A stretch of 15,604 bases of DNA from assembly GCA_037446035.1 (NCBI GenBank), contig JBBIJJ010000064.1:1-15604 (forward strand), read 5' to 3'. The position numbers and the translations under genes are program-made. This document shows, piece after piece, positions 8,098 through 15,604 of the stretch. How positions within the stretch are numbered: position 1 is the first letter of the stretch; each line of letters begins with the position of its first letter. The DNA is from DSNY01 sp037446035 (GTDB taxonomy: Bacteria; Pseudomonadota; Gammaproteobacteria; Burkholderiales; Burkholderiaceae_F). The notes below the pieces were generated by a model. The model was not told the origin of the DNA. It worked only from the letters and a program-made list of their open reading frames with translations, and did no database searches.

Positions 8098-10019
8098 GCC
8101 ACGGCCTCCTTTAACTCCTCGGCCACGTCGGCCGAGGCGCGGCGGTCGAGGAACACGCGACACCAGATTTCCAGATTCAGAAGCGCAAGCAGCTTGTCGG
8201 TGCCGTCCACGCGGCTGGCGCGGTGATCGCCGATCAGCCGCTGCACCGGCGCGTAATTGAGCAAGCCACGCGCCTCGATGCTTTCCCTTGACAACGCACT
8301 ATCCAGAAGCTCGCTCAACGCGCCCTTCATCCAGGCGCCCATCGGCGCGCCGAAGCCGCGCTTGGTCCGGTAAAGGATCTCGCGCGGCAGCACGTCGGCG
8401 AGCGCTTTTTTCATCAGCGCTTTGAGCTCCCCGCCGCTCACCTTGATCGACGCCGGGATCTGCGCGGCGAGCTCGACCAGTTCGTGGTCGAGCAGCGGCA
8501 CGCGGCACTCCAGCGACGTGGCCATCGTCATCTTGTCGGTCAGCAGCAGCAAGTCGTCCGCAAGTTGCGTATGGGCATCGACTGCGAACATGCGCGCCAG
8601 CGGGTCGGTGCCGCCGGTGGCTGCGAACGCGGCAGCGAGCGCATCGAAGCGCTGCGCCGATGGGTCGCGCATCAGTTCCGCCGCTTCGCCGGTGCCGAAC
8701 ACGCCGACGTACGCGCGATAGCGCTCGGTAAACGGCAGCTCGGCGGCCGACAGGAAGTTCTTCGCCAGCCGCGCGTAATTCAGCCACTTCGAGTGCCGGT
8801 CGCTCGGCAGCTTCTCCGCCAGCCGCGCCGCACCGCGCTTCGCCGCGCCCGGCAGCCAGTTCAGGTACCGCATATAGTGTTCGCCGAGGTAGCGGCGGTA
8901 GCCGCCGAACAACTCGTCGCCGCCCACGCCGGACAGAATCACCTTCACGTCGCGCCGAGCGAACTCCGCCACCAGGTACGTGGTCACGAACGCGCTGTCG
9001 GCGATCGGCTCGTCCATGTGCCACAACAGCTTCGGCAGCAGGTGCACCACGTCCGGCCGCACGAGGATCTCGTGATGGTCGGTCTTGAAAAGCTGCGCCA
9101 CCTGGCGTGCGTAATCCAGCTCGTTGTAGAAGCGTTCTGCGGCACCGCCGTCAAAGCCGATCGAATACGTCTTGACGGGCTCGTTGCTATGGCGGGCCAT
9201 GAAAGCGAGCACCGTGCTCGAATCGATGCCGCCGGAAAGGAACGCCCCGATCGGCACGTCGCTCACCATCTGCATGCGCACCGATTCTTCCAGCCGTGCG
9301 CGCACGCGCCGCGCCCACTCCTCGGGTGCAATGCGGTCGACGACCGCGGTCGGCGGCTGCCAGTACGAATCGACGCGCACGCCTTCCGGTGAGAGCTTCA
9401 TCACCGACCCGATCGGCAGCTTGCGGATGCCGCGCAGGATCGACAGCGGCGCCGGCACGTAGCCGAGCTCCAGATAAGCCGCGAGCGCGGTCGGATCGAC
9501 CTCCGCTGTCACGCCCGGCACCTCCAGCAGCGCCTTCGCTTCGGAGGCGAAGGCCACTCGCCGACCATCGTCGAGGTAGTAGATCGGCTTGACGCCGAGC
9601 CGGTCACGCCCCACCAGCAATGTCTGCGCGCGCGCGTCCCACAGCGCGAAGCCGAACATACCGTTCAGCCGATCGACGAAACCCTCGCCCCACGCGGCAT
9701 AAGCGTGCAGGACGACCTCGGTGTCCGAATGGGTCTTGAAGCGGCACCCGAGCGCCTGAAGTTCGCGCCGCAGCTCGCGGAAGTTGTAGATCTCGCCGTT
9801 GCAGACCACCACCAGCGATCCGTCTTCGTTGGCGATCGGCTGGTGACCACCGGCCAGGTCGATGATCGAGAGCCGGCGCATGCCGATCGCGCAGCGGCCG
9901 GCGGCGAATGCGCCTTCGTCGTCCGGGCCGCGGTGCGCGGTCACACGGCCCATCTTCGCCAGCCATTCGACGGGCGCGCGAGCGCCGTCGAGTTGGTAGA
10001 TGCCGTGGATGCCGCACAT
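8094..10019 (-). CDS. asnB: AsnB-like glutamine-dependent amidotransferase (second copy)
   Basis: A 641-residue protein of the asparagine synthetase (glutamine-hydrolysing) family. The N-terminal class II glutaminase domain starts MCGIHGIY with the nucleophile Cys2 and has MRRLSIIDL (Arg49), NGEIYNF (74-80) and SDTE (98-101). The synthetase domain has the ATP-pyrophosphatase loop FLSGGIDSS (260-268), GVGGDELFGGYRRYLGEHY and LECRVPLLDHELVE. All these residues are intact, so the enzyme should be active. It is longer than housekeeping E. coli AsnB (about 554 residues), as is common for polysaccharide-locus members. The likely role is amidation of a carboxyl group, such as a uronic acid or an amino acid on the glycan, but free asparagine synthesis is not excluded. 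It starts three bases after the upstream glycosyltransferase stop and ends in a GTGA overlap. Confidence 0.93.
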   Translation of the reverse strand: MCGIHGIYQLDGARAPVEWLAKMGRVTAHRGPDDEGAFAAGRCAIGMRRLSIIDLAGGHQPIANEDGSLVVVCNGEIYNFRELRRELQALGCRFKTHSDTEVVLHAYAAWGEGFVDRLNGMFGFALWDARAQTLLVGRDRLGVKPIYYLDDGRRVAFASEAKALLEVPGVTAEVDPTALAAYLELGYVPAPLSILRGIRKLPIGSVMKLSPEGVRVDSYWQPPTAVVDRIAPEEWARRVRARLEESVRMQMVSDVPIGAFLSGGIDSSTVLAFMARHSNEPVKTYSIGFDGGAAERFYNELDYARQVAQLFKTDHHEILVRPDVVHLLPKLLWHMDEPIADSAFVTTYLVAEFARRDVKVILSGVGGDELFGGYRRYLGEHYMRYLNWLPGAAKRGAARLAEKLPSDRHSKWLNYARLAKNFLSAAELPFTERYRAYVGVFGTGEAAELMRDPSAQRFDALAAAFAATGGTDPLARMFAVDAHTQLADDLLLLTDKMTMATSLECRVPLLDHELVELAAQIPASIKVSGGELKALMKKALADVLPREILYRTKRGFGAPMGAWMKGALSELLDSALSRESIEARGLLNYAPVQRLIGDHRASRVDGTDKLLALLNLEIWCRVFLDRRASADVAEELKEAVA

Positions 10020-10022
10020 CGG

Positions 10023-11261
10023 TCAGCTTCGCGCAGCCGCAAGCGCACCGGCACGGCGCGCGAGCACGTTTGCGTACACGTCCGCATAACGGGCGACCGA
10101 TCTGGCCCACGTGCGCTCGCTCTCGACGAAGCGGCGGGCCTGGCGCTTCACGCGGTCCCAATCGCCGCGGCGCGCTAGCACGTCGTCGATCGTGCGCGCA
10201 AGCGCCTGCGCGTCGCCAGCCGGAAACAGAAATCCGGTCTCGCCGTCGCGCACCAGCTCGCGGTGCCCGCCGACGTCGGAGGCGACAAAGATGCGCCCTT
10301 GCGCCATCGCCTCCAGCGGCTTCAGTGGCGTGACGATCTCGGTCAGCCGGATCGAACGGCGCGGATACGCGAGCACGTCGATCAGGTTGTAGTAGCGCTG
10401 CACCTCCGCGTGCGGCACGCGGCCGGTGAAGCGCACGCGATCGGCAATGCCCAGGCGTTGCGCCTGCGACTTCAGATTCGCTTCCTGCGGCCCGCCGCCG
10501 ACCAGCAGCACCCGCAGTTGCGGCCGCTGCGGCGCGAGCTGCGCCGCAGCGTCGAGCAGCAGGTCGAGCCCCTCGTAACCGTAGAACGAGCCGGCAAAGC
10601 CCACGACCGTCGCGCCGTCGAGCCCCAGGTTGCAGCGCAACTGCGGGTCGGCGGGCGCGTCGAATTCGAATGCTCTCACGTCGACCGCGTTTGGGATCAC
10701 CGTCACGGCACCGGCGTCGATGCCGCGTGCGGCGATGTCGGCGCGCAAGCCCTCACAGATCGTCGTGATCGCGTCGGCACGCTTCAGAGCGTAGGTTTCC
10801 AGCGCGCGCGACAGCCGGTAGCGCAGGCTGCCCTCGCGCGTGCTGCCATGGTCCACGGCCGCGTCCTCCCACGACGCGCGCATCTCGTACACGACGGGCA
10901 GGCCAAACTTGCGCGCAACCCACAGCGCGGGCAAGGCGTTGAGCACCGGCGAATGCGCATGCAGCACGTCGGGCCGGGTCGTGCGCACGAGTTCTTCGAG
11001 CCGGCGCGCGGTGGCGCGCATCTCGTCCACATAGCGGCCGGCCGCCGGCAGCTTCGACCAGACGCCTGGTGCGAACGGCGTGCGATGAAACGTCCAGCCG
11101 TCGACCGACTCGGTCGGCGCGGACGTGTCGCCCTGCCGCGGCGTCGTCAGATGAACCGTTTCCCACCCCAGCGCCCGTTGCTCGCGCAGGATCGCCAGCG
11201 TGCGAAACGCGTAGCCGCTGTGCAGCGGTGCGGAATGATCGAGCACGTGCAGGATGCGCAT
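10023..11261 (-). CDS. Glycosyltransferase, exosortase A-associated Daro_2409 type
   Basis: A 412-residue GT4-like glycosyltransferase. The N-terminus MRILHVLDHSAPLHSGYAFR, with the S-G-Y loop and RTLAILREQRALGWE, is characteristic of the PEP-CTERM/exosortase A-associated Daro_2409 family (TIGR04063 type). Other elements are DVLHAHSPVLNALPALWVA, GFAGSFYGYEGLDLLL, VRFTGRVPHAEVQRYYNLIDV and the donor site TEIVTPLKPLEAMAQG (307-322), followed by VASDVGGHRELV. It is cytoplasmic or peripheral and presumably adds a sugar to the lipid-linked repeat unit; the donor is unknown. It sits between two AsnB-like genes, four bases after the stop of the first and three bases before the start of the second. 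A GGCGGG run shortly upstream of the ATG may serve as the ribosome binding site. Confidence 0.93.
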   Translation of the reverse strand: MRILHVLDHSAPLHSGYAFRTLAILREQRALGWETVHLTTPRQGDTSAPTESVDGWTFHRTPFAPGVWSKLPAAGRYVDEMRATARRLEELVRTTRPDVLHAHSPVLNALPALWVARKFGLPVVYEMRASWEDAAVDHGSTREGSLRYRLSRALETYALKRADAITTICEGLRADIAARGIDAGAVTVIPNAVDVRAFEFDAPADPQLRCNLGLDGATVVGFAGSFYGYEGLDLLLDAAAQLAPQRPQLRVLLVGGGPQEANLKSQAQRLGIADRVRFTGRVPHAEVQRYYNLIDVLAYPRRSIRLTEIVTPLKPLEAMAQGRIFVASDVGGHRELVRDGETGFLFPAGDAQALARTIDDVLARRGDWDRVKRQARRFVESERTWARSVARYADVYANVLARRAGALAAARS

Positions 11262-11265
11262 CGGC

Positions 11266-13197
11266 TCAGCCCGCCATTCGCTGGGCGCGGTCCGGCTGCT
11301 GTTCCGTGCGCATCACGTTGCGCACGAAGGCATCGAACATCAATACCGTCCACAGCGGTGCGCTGTGATCGCGCTGGCCGGACTGGTGCTGATCGACGAT
11401 ACGCTGCAGCGCCGGCCGGTTGAAGTAGCCGGTGTCGGCCAGCGCGCTGCCCAGCACCGCTTCCCGCACGCGTTCGCGCAGCGGCCCGCGGAACCAGCGC
11501 GCCAGCGGCACCGCGAATCCCATCTTGGGCCGGTACAGCACCTCGTGCGGCAGGTGCGGCTCCTGCGCCTTCTTCAGCAAATACTTGCCCTCGCCGCCGC
11601 GCACTTTCAGCGATGACGGAAGCGACGCCAGCCACTCGACCAGCGGGTGGTCCATCAGCGGCTCGCGCACCTCGAGCGAATGCGCCATGCTGGCGCGGTC
11701 GACCTTGGTGTTGATGTCGCCGACCAGATAGGTCTTGAGATCCAGGTACTGGATCAGCGCCAGCGGATCGTCGGTGTTGGCGCGTTTCGCGTGACGCTGG
11801 AAGACCTCGACCGCGTTGTAGCCGCCCAACTGCGCGCGCAGCGCGTTCGAATACAGTTGGCGGCGCTGCTCGTCGCGCAGGATCGACACGCTGTGAAAGT
11901 AGGCTTCGACCGAATCGCGCGCCAGCGACTGCAGCGTGGTCTTGGCGCGGAACACGCGCGGCGCCCAGTCGGCCTTCGGATACGCGCGTCCCAGCAGTCC
12001 GAACACCGGCCGCCGCAGCGCCAGCGGCAACGGCCGGCGCATGCGCTCTTCCATCAGGTGCAGCCGATAGCGGCGGTAGCCGCCGAAGTTTTCGTCGCCG
12101 CCGTCGCCCGACAGCGCCACGGTGACGTGATGGCGCGCCAGTTGGCACACGCGATAGGTCGGAATCGCCGAGCTGTCGGCGTACGGTTCGTCGTAGACGC
12201 GCGCCAGCGTGTCGATCAGGTCGAAGTCCTCGCTTTCGACGCGGTCGACGAAATGCCGCGTCCGGTAGCGATCGGCCACCCTCTGCGCGTAGCGCGACTC
12301 GTCGAACGCGGGATCCGAGAACGCGATCGAGCAGGTGTTGACCGGCGCGTCCGACAAGCCCGCCATCGTCGCCACCACGGCGCTGGAATCCACGCCGCCG
12401 GACAGAAACGCGCCGAGCGGCACCTCGGAGATCAGCCGCAGCCTGACCGAATCGCGCAGGCGCTCCTGCAACTGGGTGCACGCCTCCGCTGCCGACAGGC
12501 GGTTGTCGAGCGTGAACGCCACGTCCCAGTATCCGACCGGCTCCGGCACCGGGGCGCCGCGCTTGACCGTCAGCGTATGCGCAGGCGGCAGCTTCTTCGC
12601 GCCCGTAAAGATCGTGCGCGGCTCGGGCACGTAACCGAGCGCGAAATACTCTTCGACCGCATACGGATCGATTTCGCGCGCCAGCGCCCCGTGCGCCAGC
12701 AGCGACTTCAGTTCGGAGCCGAACAGCAAGTGCCCGTCGGGCAGCAGCGCGTAGTAAAGCGGTTTGACGCCCAATCGATCGCGCGCGAGGAACAGCGTGT
12801 CGCGGTTGCGGTCCCACAGCGCGAACGCGAACATGCCGCGGAAGCGCTTCACACACTCTGATCCCCACGCCTCCCACGCGTGCACGATCACCTCGGTGTC
12901 GCTGCGCGTGCGGAAGGTGTGGCCGAGCGCGGTCAACTCGGGAATCAGCTCCTGGAAGTTGTAGATCTCGCCATTGAACACCACGGCCACGCTGCCGTCT
13001 TCGTTGAACAGCGGCTGCTGCCCGGTGGCAAGATCGATGATCGACAGCCGCTTGTGGCCGAGGCCCACCCCCGGCTCGATGTGCGTTCCGGTCTCGTCGG
13101 GGCCACGGTGGTGCTGCGTCTCGTTCATGCGCGCGAGCACGGCGGCGTCGATCGCGCGCCGGCCGCGGGTGTCGAACACTCCGGTGATGCCGCACAT
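11266..13197 (-). CDS. Exosortase A-associated AsnB-like amidotransferase (type 1)
   Basis: A 643-residue glutamine-dependent amidotransferase of the asparagine synthetase family, closest in appearance to the XrtA-locus amidotransferase 1 (TIGR03108 type). The glutaminase domain has MCGITGVFDTRGRR (Cys2), GHKRLSIIDL (Arg50), NGEIYNF (75-81) and SDTE (99-102). The synthetase domain has FLSGGVDSS (264-272), ALSGDGGDENFGGYRRYRLH and DINTKVDRASMAHSLEVREP. Catalytic residues are intact. It is expected to move glutamine-derived ammonia onto an adenylated carboxylate; the true acceptor in these loci has not been defined to my knowledge. It begins 23 bases after the Stp2-type gene, with a GGAG stretch upstream of the ATG. 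A longer open frame (11147-13399) overlaps it in another frame on the same strand but is Arg/Ala-rich and not protein-like. Confidence 0.94.
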   Translation of the reverse strand: MCGITGVFDTRGRRAIDAAVLARMNETQHHRGPDETGTHIEPGVGLGHKRLSIIDLATGQQPLFNEDGSVAVVFNGEIYNFQELIPELTALGHTFRTRSDTEVIVHAWEAWGSECVKRFRGMFAFALWDRNRDTLFLARDRLGVKPLYYALLPDGHLLFGSELKSLLAHGALAREIDPYAVEEYFALGYVPEPRTIFTGAKKLPPAHTLTVKRGAPVPEPVGYWDVAFTLDNRLSAAEACTQLQERLRDSVRLRLISEVPLGAFLSGGVDSSAVVATMAGLSDAPVNTCSIAFSDPAFDESRYAQRVADRYRTRHFVDRVESEDFDLIDTLARVYDEPYADSSAIPTYRVCQLARHHVTVALSGDGGDENFGGYRRYRLHLMEERMRRPLPLALRRPVFGLLGRAYPKADWAPRVFRAKTTLQSLARDSVEAYFHSVSILRDEQRRQLYSNALRAQLGGYNAVEVFQRHAKRANTDDPLALIQYLDLKTYLVGDINTKVDRASMAHSLEVREPLMDHPLVEWLASLPSSLKVRGGEGKYLLKKAQEPHLPHEVLYRPKMGFAVPLARWFRGPLRERVREAVLGSALADTGYFNRPALQRIVDQHQSGQRDHSAPLWTVLMFDAFVRNVMRTEQQPDRAQRMAG

Positions 13198-13220
13198 CGC
13201 CGTCCGTCTCCGCTCCGCCC

Positions 13221-14417
13221 TCAGCCGCGCACCGGCTGCGATCGCGCAGGTGCGCTCGGCAGGCCGACGCCGCGTTCCGCCAGCAGCCTGCGATAAAGGC
13301 TTTCGTACTCGCCGACCATGCGATCCAGGCTGAAGCGGCGCTCGACGATCTGTCGCCCCGCGCGACCATGGCGGCGCGCCGCCGCCGGGTCATCGGCATA
13401 GGCGAGGATTTCGCGTGCGAGCGCCAGCGGGTCGCCGCGCGGAACGAGTCGACCCGACAGGCCGTCCTCCATCAGATCGGCGTTGGCGCCGACGCGCGTG
13501 GCGATGACCGGCAGCCCGGAGGCCATCGCTTCGAGCAGCGTGTTGGAGATGCCCTCCGCCAGCGACGGCAACACGAAGCAGTCCAGCCCGCGCAGGATCT
13601 CGGGCACGTCGCTGCGCTCGCCCGCGAACCAGACGAGCGACTCGGCGCCGGCGGCGCGCACGATCGACTCGGCCTCGGCGCGCAACGGGCCGTCGCCCAC
13701 CAGCACGAGGCGCAGCCGCCGCGCCGCCTGCGGGGACATCGACAGCGCCCGGGTGAACGCGCGCACCAGGTTGGTCTGGTCCTTGACCGCCTCCAGCCGC
13801 CCGACCGTGCCCACGACGAAAAGCTGCGGGTCGGCAAACGGCGAACCCTCGATCGGAGCGCGCGCGCCTGGCTGCGGTCTGAACCGTTCGCTGTCGACGC
13901 CGTTATAGATGTGTTCGACTCGACCGGCGGGCACACCGATCGCCTCAGTCAGATACCGCTCCAGATCGCGCGACAGCGCCACGTATCGATGCACGAAGGG
14001 TCGATACAGCTTGCGCACCCAGCGGTATCTGCGGTTCGTGCCGTCCAGATCGGCTACATCGCGGCCGTGCTCGCCGTGGATCCGCACCGGCACGCGCGCC
14101 GCCCACGCGGGAACAACGGCCTCGAGTGCGGCCAGGTTGCGCGTGTGCACGATCGCGGGGCGAAGATCGCGGAAGAGCCGAAACAATTGCGGATACACGC
14201 GCACTCCATGGCCGGGCGGTTTCCCGAGCGCGAAGTACAGCACATCGTCGCGCTGCACGCGCTGCCGAAAAGCGGGCGAGATGTCGGTCAGCGCCAGGAC
14301 CGCATGCCGCCAGCGTTCGCGCGGCATCCGGTTGATCAGGTTGACGACGCCGTTTTCCAGCCCGCCGATCGCGAAGCGGAACACCACATGCATGACCAGT
14401 GGGCGCGGATCGTTCAT
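13221..14417 (-). CDS. Glycosyltransferase, PEP-CTERM/EpsH system Stp2 type
   Basis: A 398-residue GT4 glycosyltransferase resembling the Stp2 sugar transferase of exosortase A loci (TIGR03088 type). The N-terminus reads PLVMHVVFRFAIGGLENGVV (6-25), with the GG(L/M)ENG loop of this family. It is followed by RPAIVHTRNLAALEAVVPAW, IHGEHGRDVADLDG and the donor site LAEGISNTLLEAMASGLP (286-303), where Glu288 and Glu296 form a standard E-x7-E pair. The open frame continues 172 codons upstream within the exosortase gene, but that part is an Arg-rich shadow. The ATG at 14417 overlaps the exosortase stop (ATGA) and has a GGAAG run about ten bases before it. It probably acts at an early glycosylation step in the cytoplasm; the donor sugar is unknown. 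Confidence 0.93.
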   Translation of the reverse strand: MNDPRPLVMHVVFRFAIGGLENGVVNLINRMPRERWRHAVLALTDISPAFRQRVQRDDVLYFALGKPPGHGVRVYPQLFRLFRDLRPAIVHTRNLAALEAVVPAWAARVPVRIHGEHGRDVADLDGTNRRYRWVRKLYRPFVHRYVALSRDLERYLTEAIGVPAGRVEHIYNGVDSERFRPQPGARAPIEGSPFADPQLFVVGTVGRLEAVKDQTNLVRAFTRALSMSPQAARRLRLVLVGDGPLRAEAESIVRAAGAESLVWFAGERSDVPEILRGLDCFVLPSLAEGISNTLLEAMASGLPVIATRVGANADLMEDGLSGRLVPRGDPLALAREILAYADDPAAARRHGRAGRQIVERRFSLDRMVGEYESLYRRLLAERGVGLPSAPARSQPVRG

Positions 14418-15604
14418 CGTCGCGCTTCCGACGTGTTGCCCAGGCTGTCGCGCCGGGTGGCCGCAGCGAGCAGCGAACGTTCGATCGAGCCGGCCATGTC
14501 GGCGACGAAGCGGCGCAGCGCGTCGCCGCCGCCCGCGGAATCGTTCGCTTCCGTGAAAACGAACACCGCGGCAGCGGCGTCCGACCTGCGCGTCAGCCGC
14601 GACCATGCCTGCAGCGCCTTGGCCATGCCGTCGCTCGCGGTGGTCTCGCCATCGACCCAATACCACCAGAACACCTCGAAGCCGCCGGCGGGGCCGACGA
14701 TCGTCGCCGTGCTCGCGTTGATCGGCCCGGCGGCGCCGGCGAGCGTGGTGCGCCCATGCGTGGTCTCGCGCCACACCGGGTCCGAGGGCGGCACCAGGAC
14801 GTTCGACGCGCTGACCATCTCGCGACCAGTGGTCTGGCCCGCGTAGTAAGCGACATAAAGCACCACACGCCGCCCGTCGCGCTCGAACGCCTGATACAGC
14901 GTGCTGCGATGCCCGGCAAAGCGCGGCTGCCACTGCACGTCGGGCGCATCAACCGGCGTCCAGCCGGCCGCGCCTTCGATCGCCGCGAGCGGCTGCGCAC
15001 GCTCGGCGCCCGCGTCGGACAGCACCGCGGCGAGCGGTGCCCAAACGCCGGCCAGGACCACCGCTGCCGCTGCCGGCGCCAGCAGCGTCGCGGGGCGCTT
15101 GACCCCGGCCTTCGCTGCGAGTGCGGGTGCACTCGCGGACGTCTGCACGCGGCGCGAATCCTCGCGGAACCGGGCGCCGACCCAGAACATCAGCGCGATC
15201 ACGAGGCCGAAGAAGATCCATCCGTAGATCAGATGATCGACGCCGACCGCCAGCTCGTTGTCGCTCAGGTGGCCGAGCATCACGATCAGATACGCGCGCA
15301 GCCAGTTCGCGACCAGCGGGACCAGCGCCGATGCCGCGACGAACGCGATCCGTCGCCACGCGGACGCGTACATCAGGTACGCGTACAGCGTTCCTGCCAT
15401 CAGCGAAGCGATCAGGTAGCGCAGCCCGCTGCACGCTTCGACAACCGACCAGCGGCCCGTCGGGATCACGAAGTGGTTGCCTTCGCGGTAGACCGGAACG
15501 CCGGTGAGCCTCAGCGCGGCGACGGTGAAGTCCGCCGTCCAGTCGATCAGTCGAGGCACGAACGCCTCGCCGAAAGGAACGGCGAACAGCAGGAACAGCA
15601 GCGG
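14414..15604 (-). CDS. xrtA: Exosortase A with fused EpsI-like C-terminal domain, N-terminus cut by window edge
   Basis: The 396 visible residues are the C-terminal part of a membrane-bound exosortase, the transpeptidase thought to cleave and anchor PEP-CTERM proteins. Counting from the window edge, the catalytic Cys58 lies in VEACSGLRYL (55-64), Arg103 in NWLRAYLIV (100-108) and His124 in DHLIYGWIFF (123-132), all intact. Upstream, FGEAFVPRLIDWTADFTV and GVPVYREGNHFVIPTGRWS are typical of the XrtA subfamily. After a further membrane span (about 173-196), the remaining ~185 residues resemble EpsI (DUF3485): GWTPVD, LYVAYYAGQTTGREMVSASN and FEVFWWYWVDGET. Exosortase and EpsI therefore form one chain, an arrangement I recall from other betaproteobacterial XrtA proteins. 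The frame is open to position 15604, so the true start is outside; the GTG at 15559 is not the start. Its stop overlaps the Stp2-type start. Confidence 0.95.
   Translation of the reverse strand, partial: PLLFLLFAVPFGEAFVPRLIDWTADFTVAALRLTGVPVYREGNHFVIPTGRWSVVEACSGLRYLIASLMAGTLYAYLMYASAWRRIAFVAASALVPLVANWLRAYLIVMLGHLSDNELAVGVDHLIYGWIFFGLVIALMFWVGARFREDSRRVQTSASAPALAAKAGVKRPATLLAPAAAAVVLAGVWAPLAAVLSDAGAERAQPLAAIEGAAGWTPVDAPDVQWQPRFAGHRSTLYQAFERDGRRVVLYVAYYAGQTTGREMVSASNVLVPPSDPVWRETTHGRTTLAGAAGPINASTATIVGPAGGFEVFWWYWVDGETTASDGMAKALQAWSRLTRRSDAAAAVFVFTEANDSAGGGDALRRFVADMAGSIERSLLAAATRRDSLGNTSEARR

Noticed and set aside
8098..8163. Longer start for the Stp1-type glycosyltransferase (22 extra codons)
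   Set aside because: The extension lies within the upstream AsnB-like coding region and is Arg/Gly-rich; the GTG at 8097 gives a GTGA coupling and starts exactly at the family's conserved RILHVCHRF segment.
9778..13060. Matching DNA stretches in the two AsnB-like genes, such as GAAGTTGTAGATCTCGCC near 9780 and near 12955
   Set aside because: These encode the invariant NGEIYNF motif; the genes differ widely elsewhere, so this is family conservation rather than a recent duplication or a recombination repeat.
11147..13399. A 750-codon open frame on the minus strand overlapping the type 1 amidotransferase
   Set aside because: It is in a different frame from the clearly homologous MCGITGVF protein, is dominated by Arg, Ala and Gly, and has no recognisable motif; long shadow frames are expected at this GC content.
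13368..14846. Long plus-strand open frame (492 codons) antisense to the Stp2-type glycosyltransferase; similar ones at 11647-12861 and 10263-11423
   Set aside because: They lie opposite well-supported genes, are rich in Arg, His and Gln in the way antisense frames of GC-rich genes are, and show no domain motif.

Overview
The window holds twelve protein-coding genes, all on the minus strand and read from right (15604) to left (1). They are packed into what looks like one transcription unit: six junctions overlap by 4 or 7 bases and the other five gaps are 43 bases or less. The first gene (exosortase) and the last (polysaccharide deacetylase) run off the two ends. I see no RNA gene, mobile element, CRISPR array, clear promoter or terminator, and no gene-free stretch over 300 bases.

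The DNA is GC-rich, and several genes belong to families seen in the exosortase A (XrtA/EpsH) exopolysaccharide and PEP-CTERM loci of Gram-negative bacteria. A betaproteobacterium (Rhodocyclales, Burkholderiales or Nitrosomonadales type) fits best. This rests on recognised family resemblance, not on a database search.

Region by region, in transcription order. (a) 15604-8094 is the conserved XrtA core: an exosortase with a fused EpsI-like C-terminal domain, a Stp2-type glycosyltransferase, an XrtA-type AsnB-like amidotransferase, a Daro_2409-type glycosyltransferase and a second, more generic AsnB-like amidotransferase. (b) 8097-4456 is sugar supply and assembly: a Stp1-type glycosyltransferase, a nucleotide-sugar 6-dehydrogenase strongly resembling GDP-mannose dehydrogenase AlgD, and a further GT4 glycosyltransferase. 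(c) 4459-1 is polymer handling and decoration: a CapK/PaaK-like AMP-forming ligase, a multi-spanning O-antigen-ligase-like membrane protein of the exosortase-associated type, a class I methyltransferase and a polysaccharide deacetylase.

Together the genes suggest synthesis of a repeat-unit polysaccharide carrying a hexuronic acid, possibly amidated by the AsnB-like enzymes and further modified by methylation, deacetylation or an adenylate-activated group. It would be ligated or polymerised by the membrane ligase, alongside sorting of PEP-CTERM proteins by XrtA. The priming transferase, flippase, export proteins, PrsK/PrsR regulators and any PEP-CTERM substrate are not in this window. The system type is known; the least explained parts are the two amidotransferases combined with an AlgD-like enzyme, and the CapK-like ligase.
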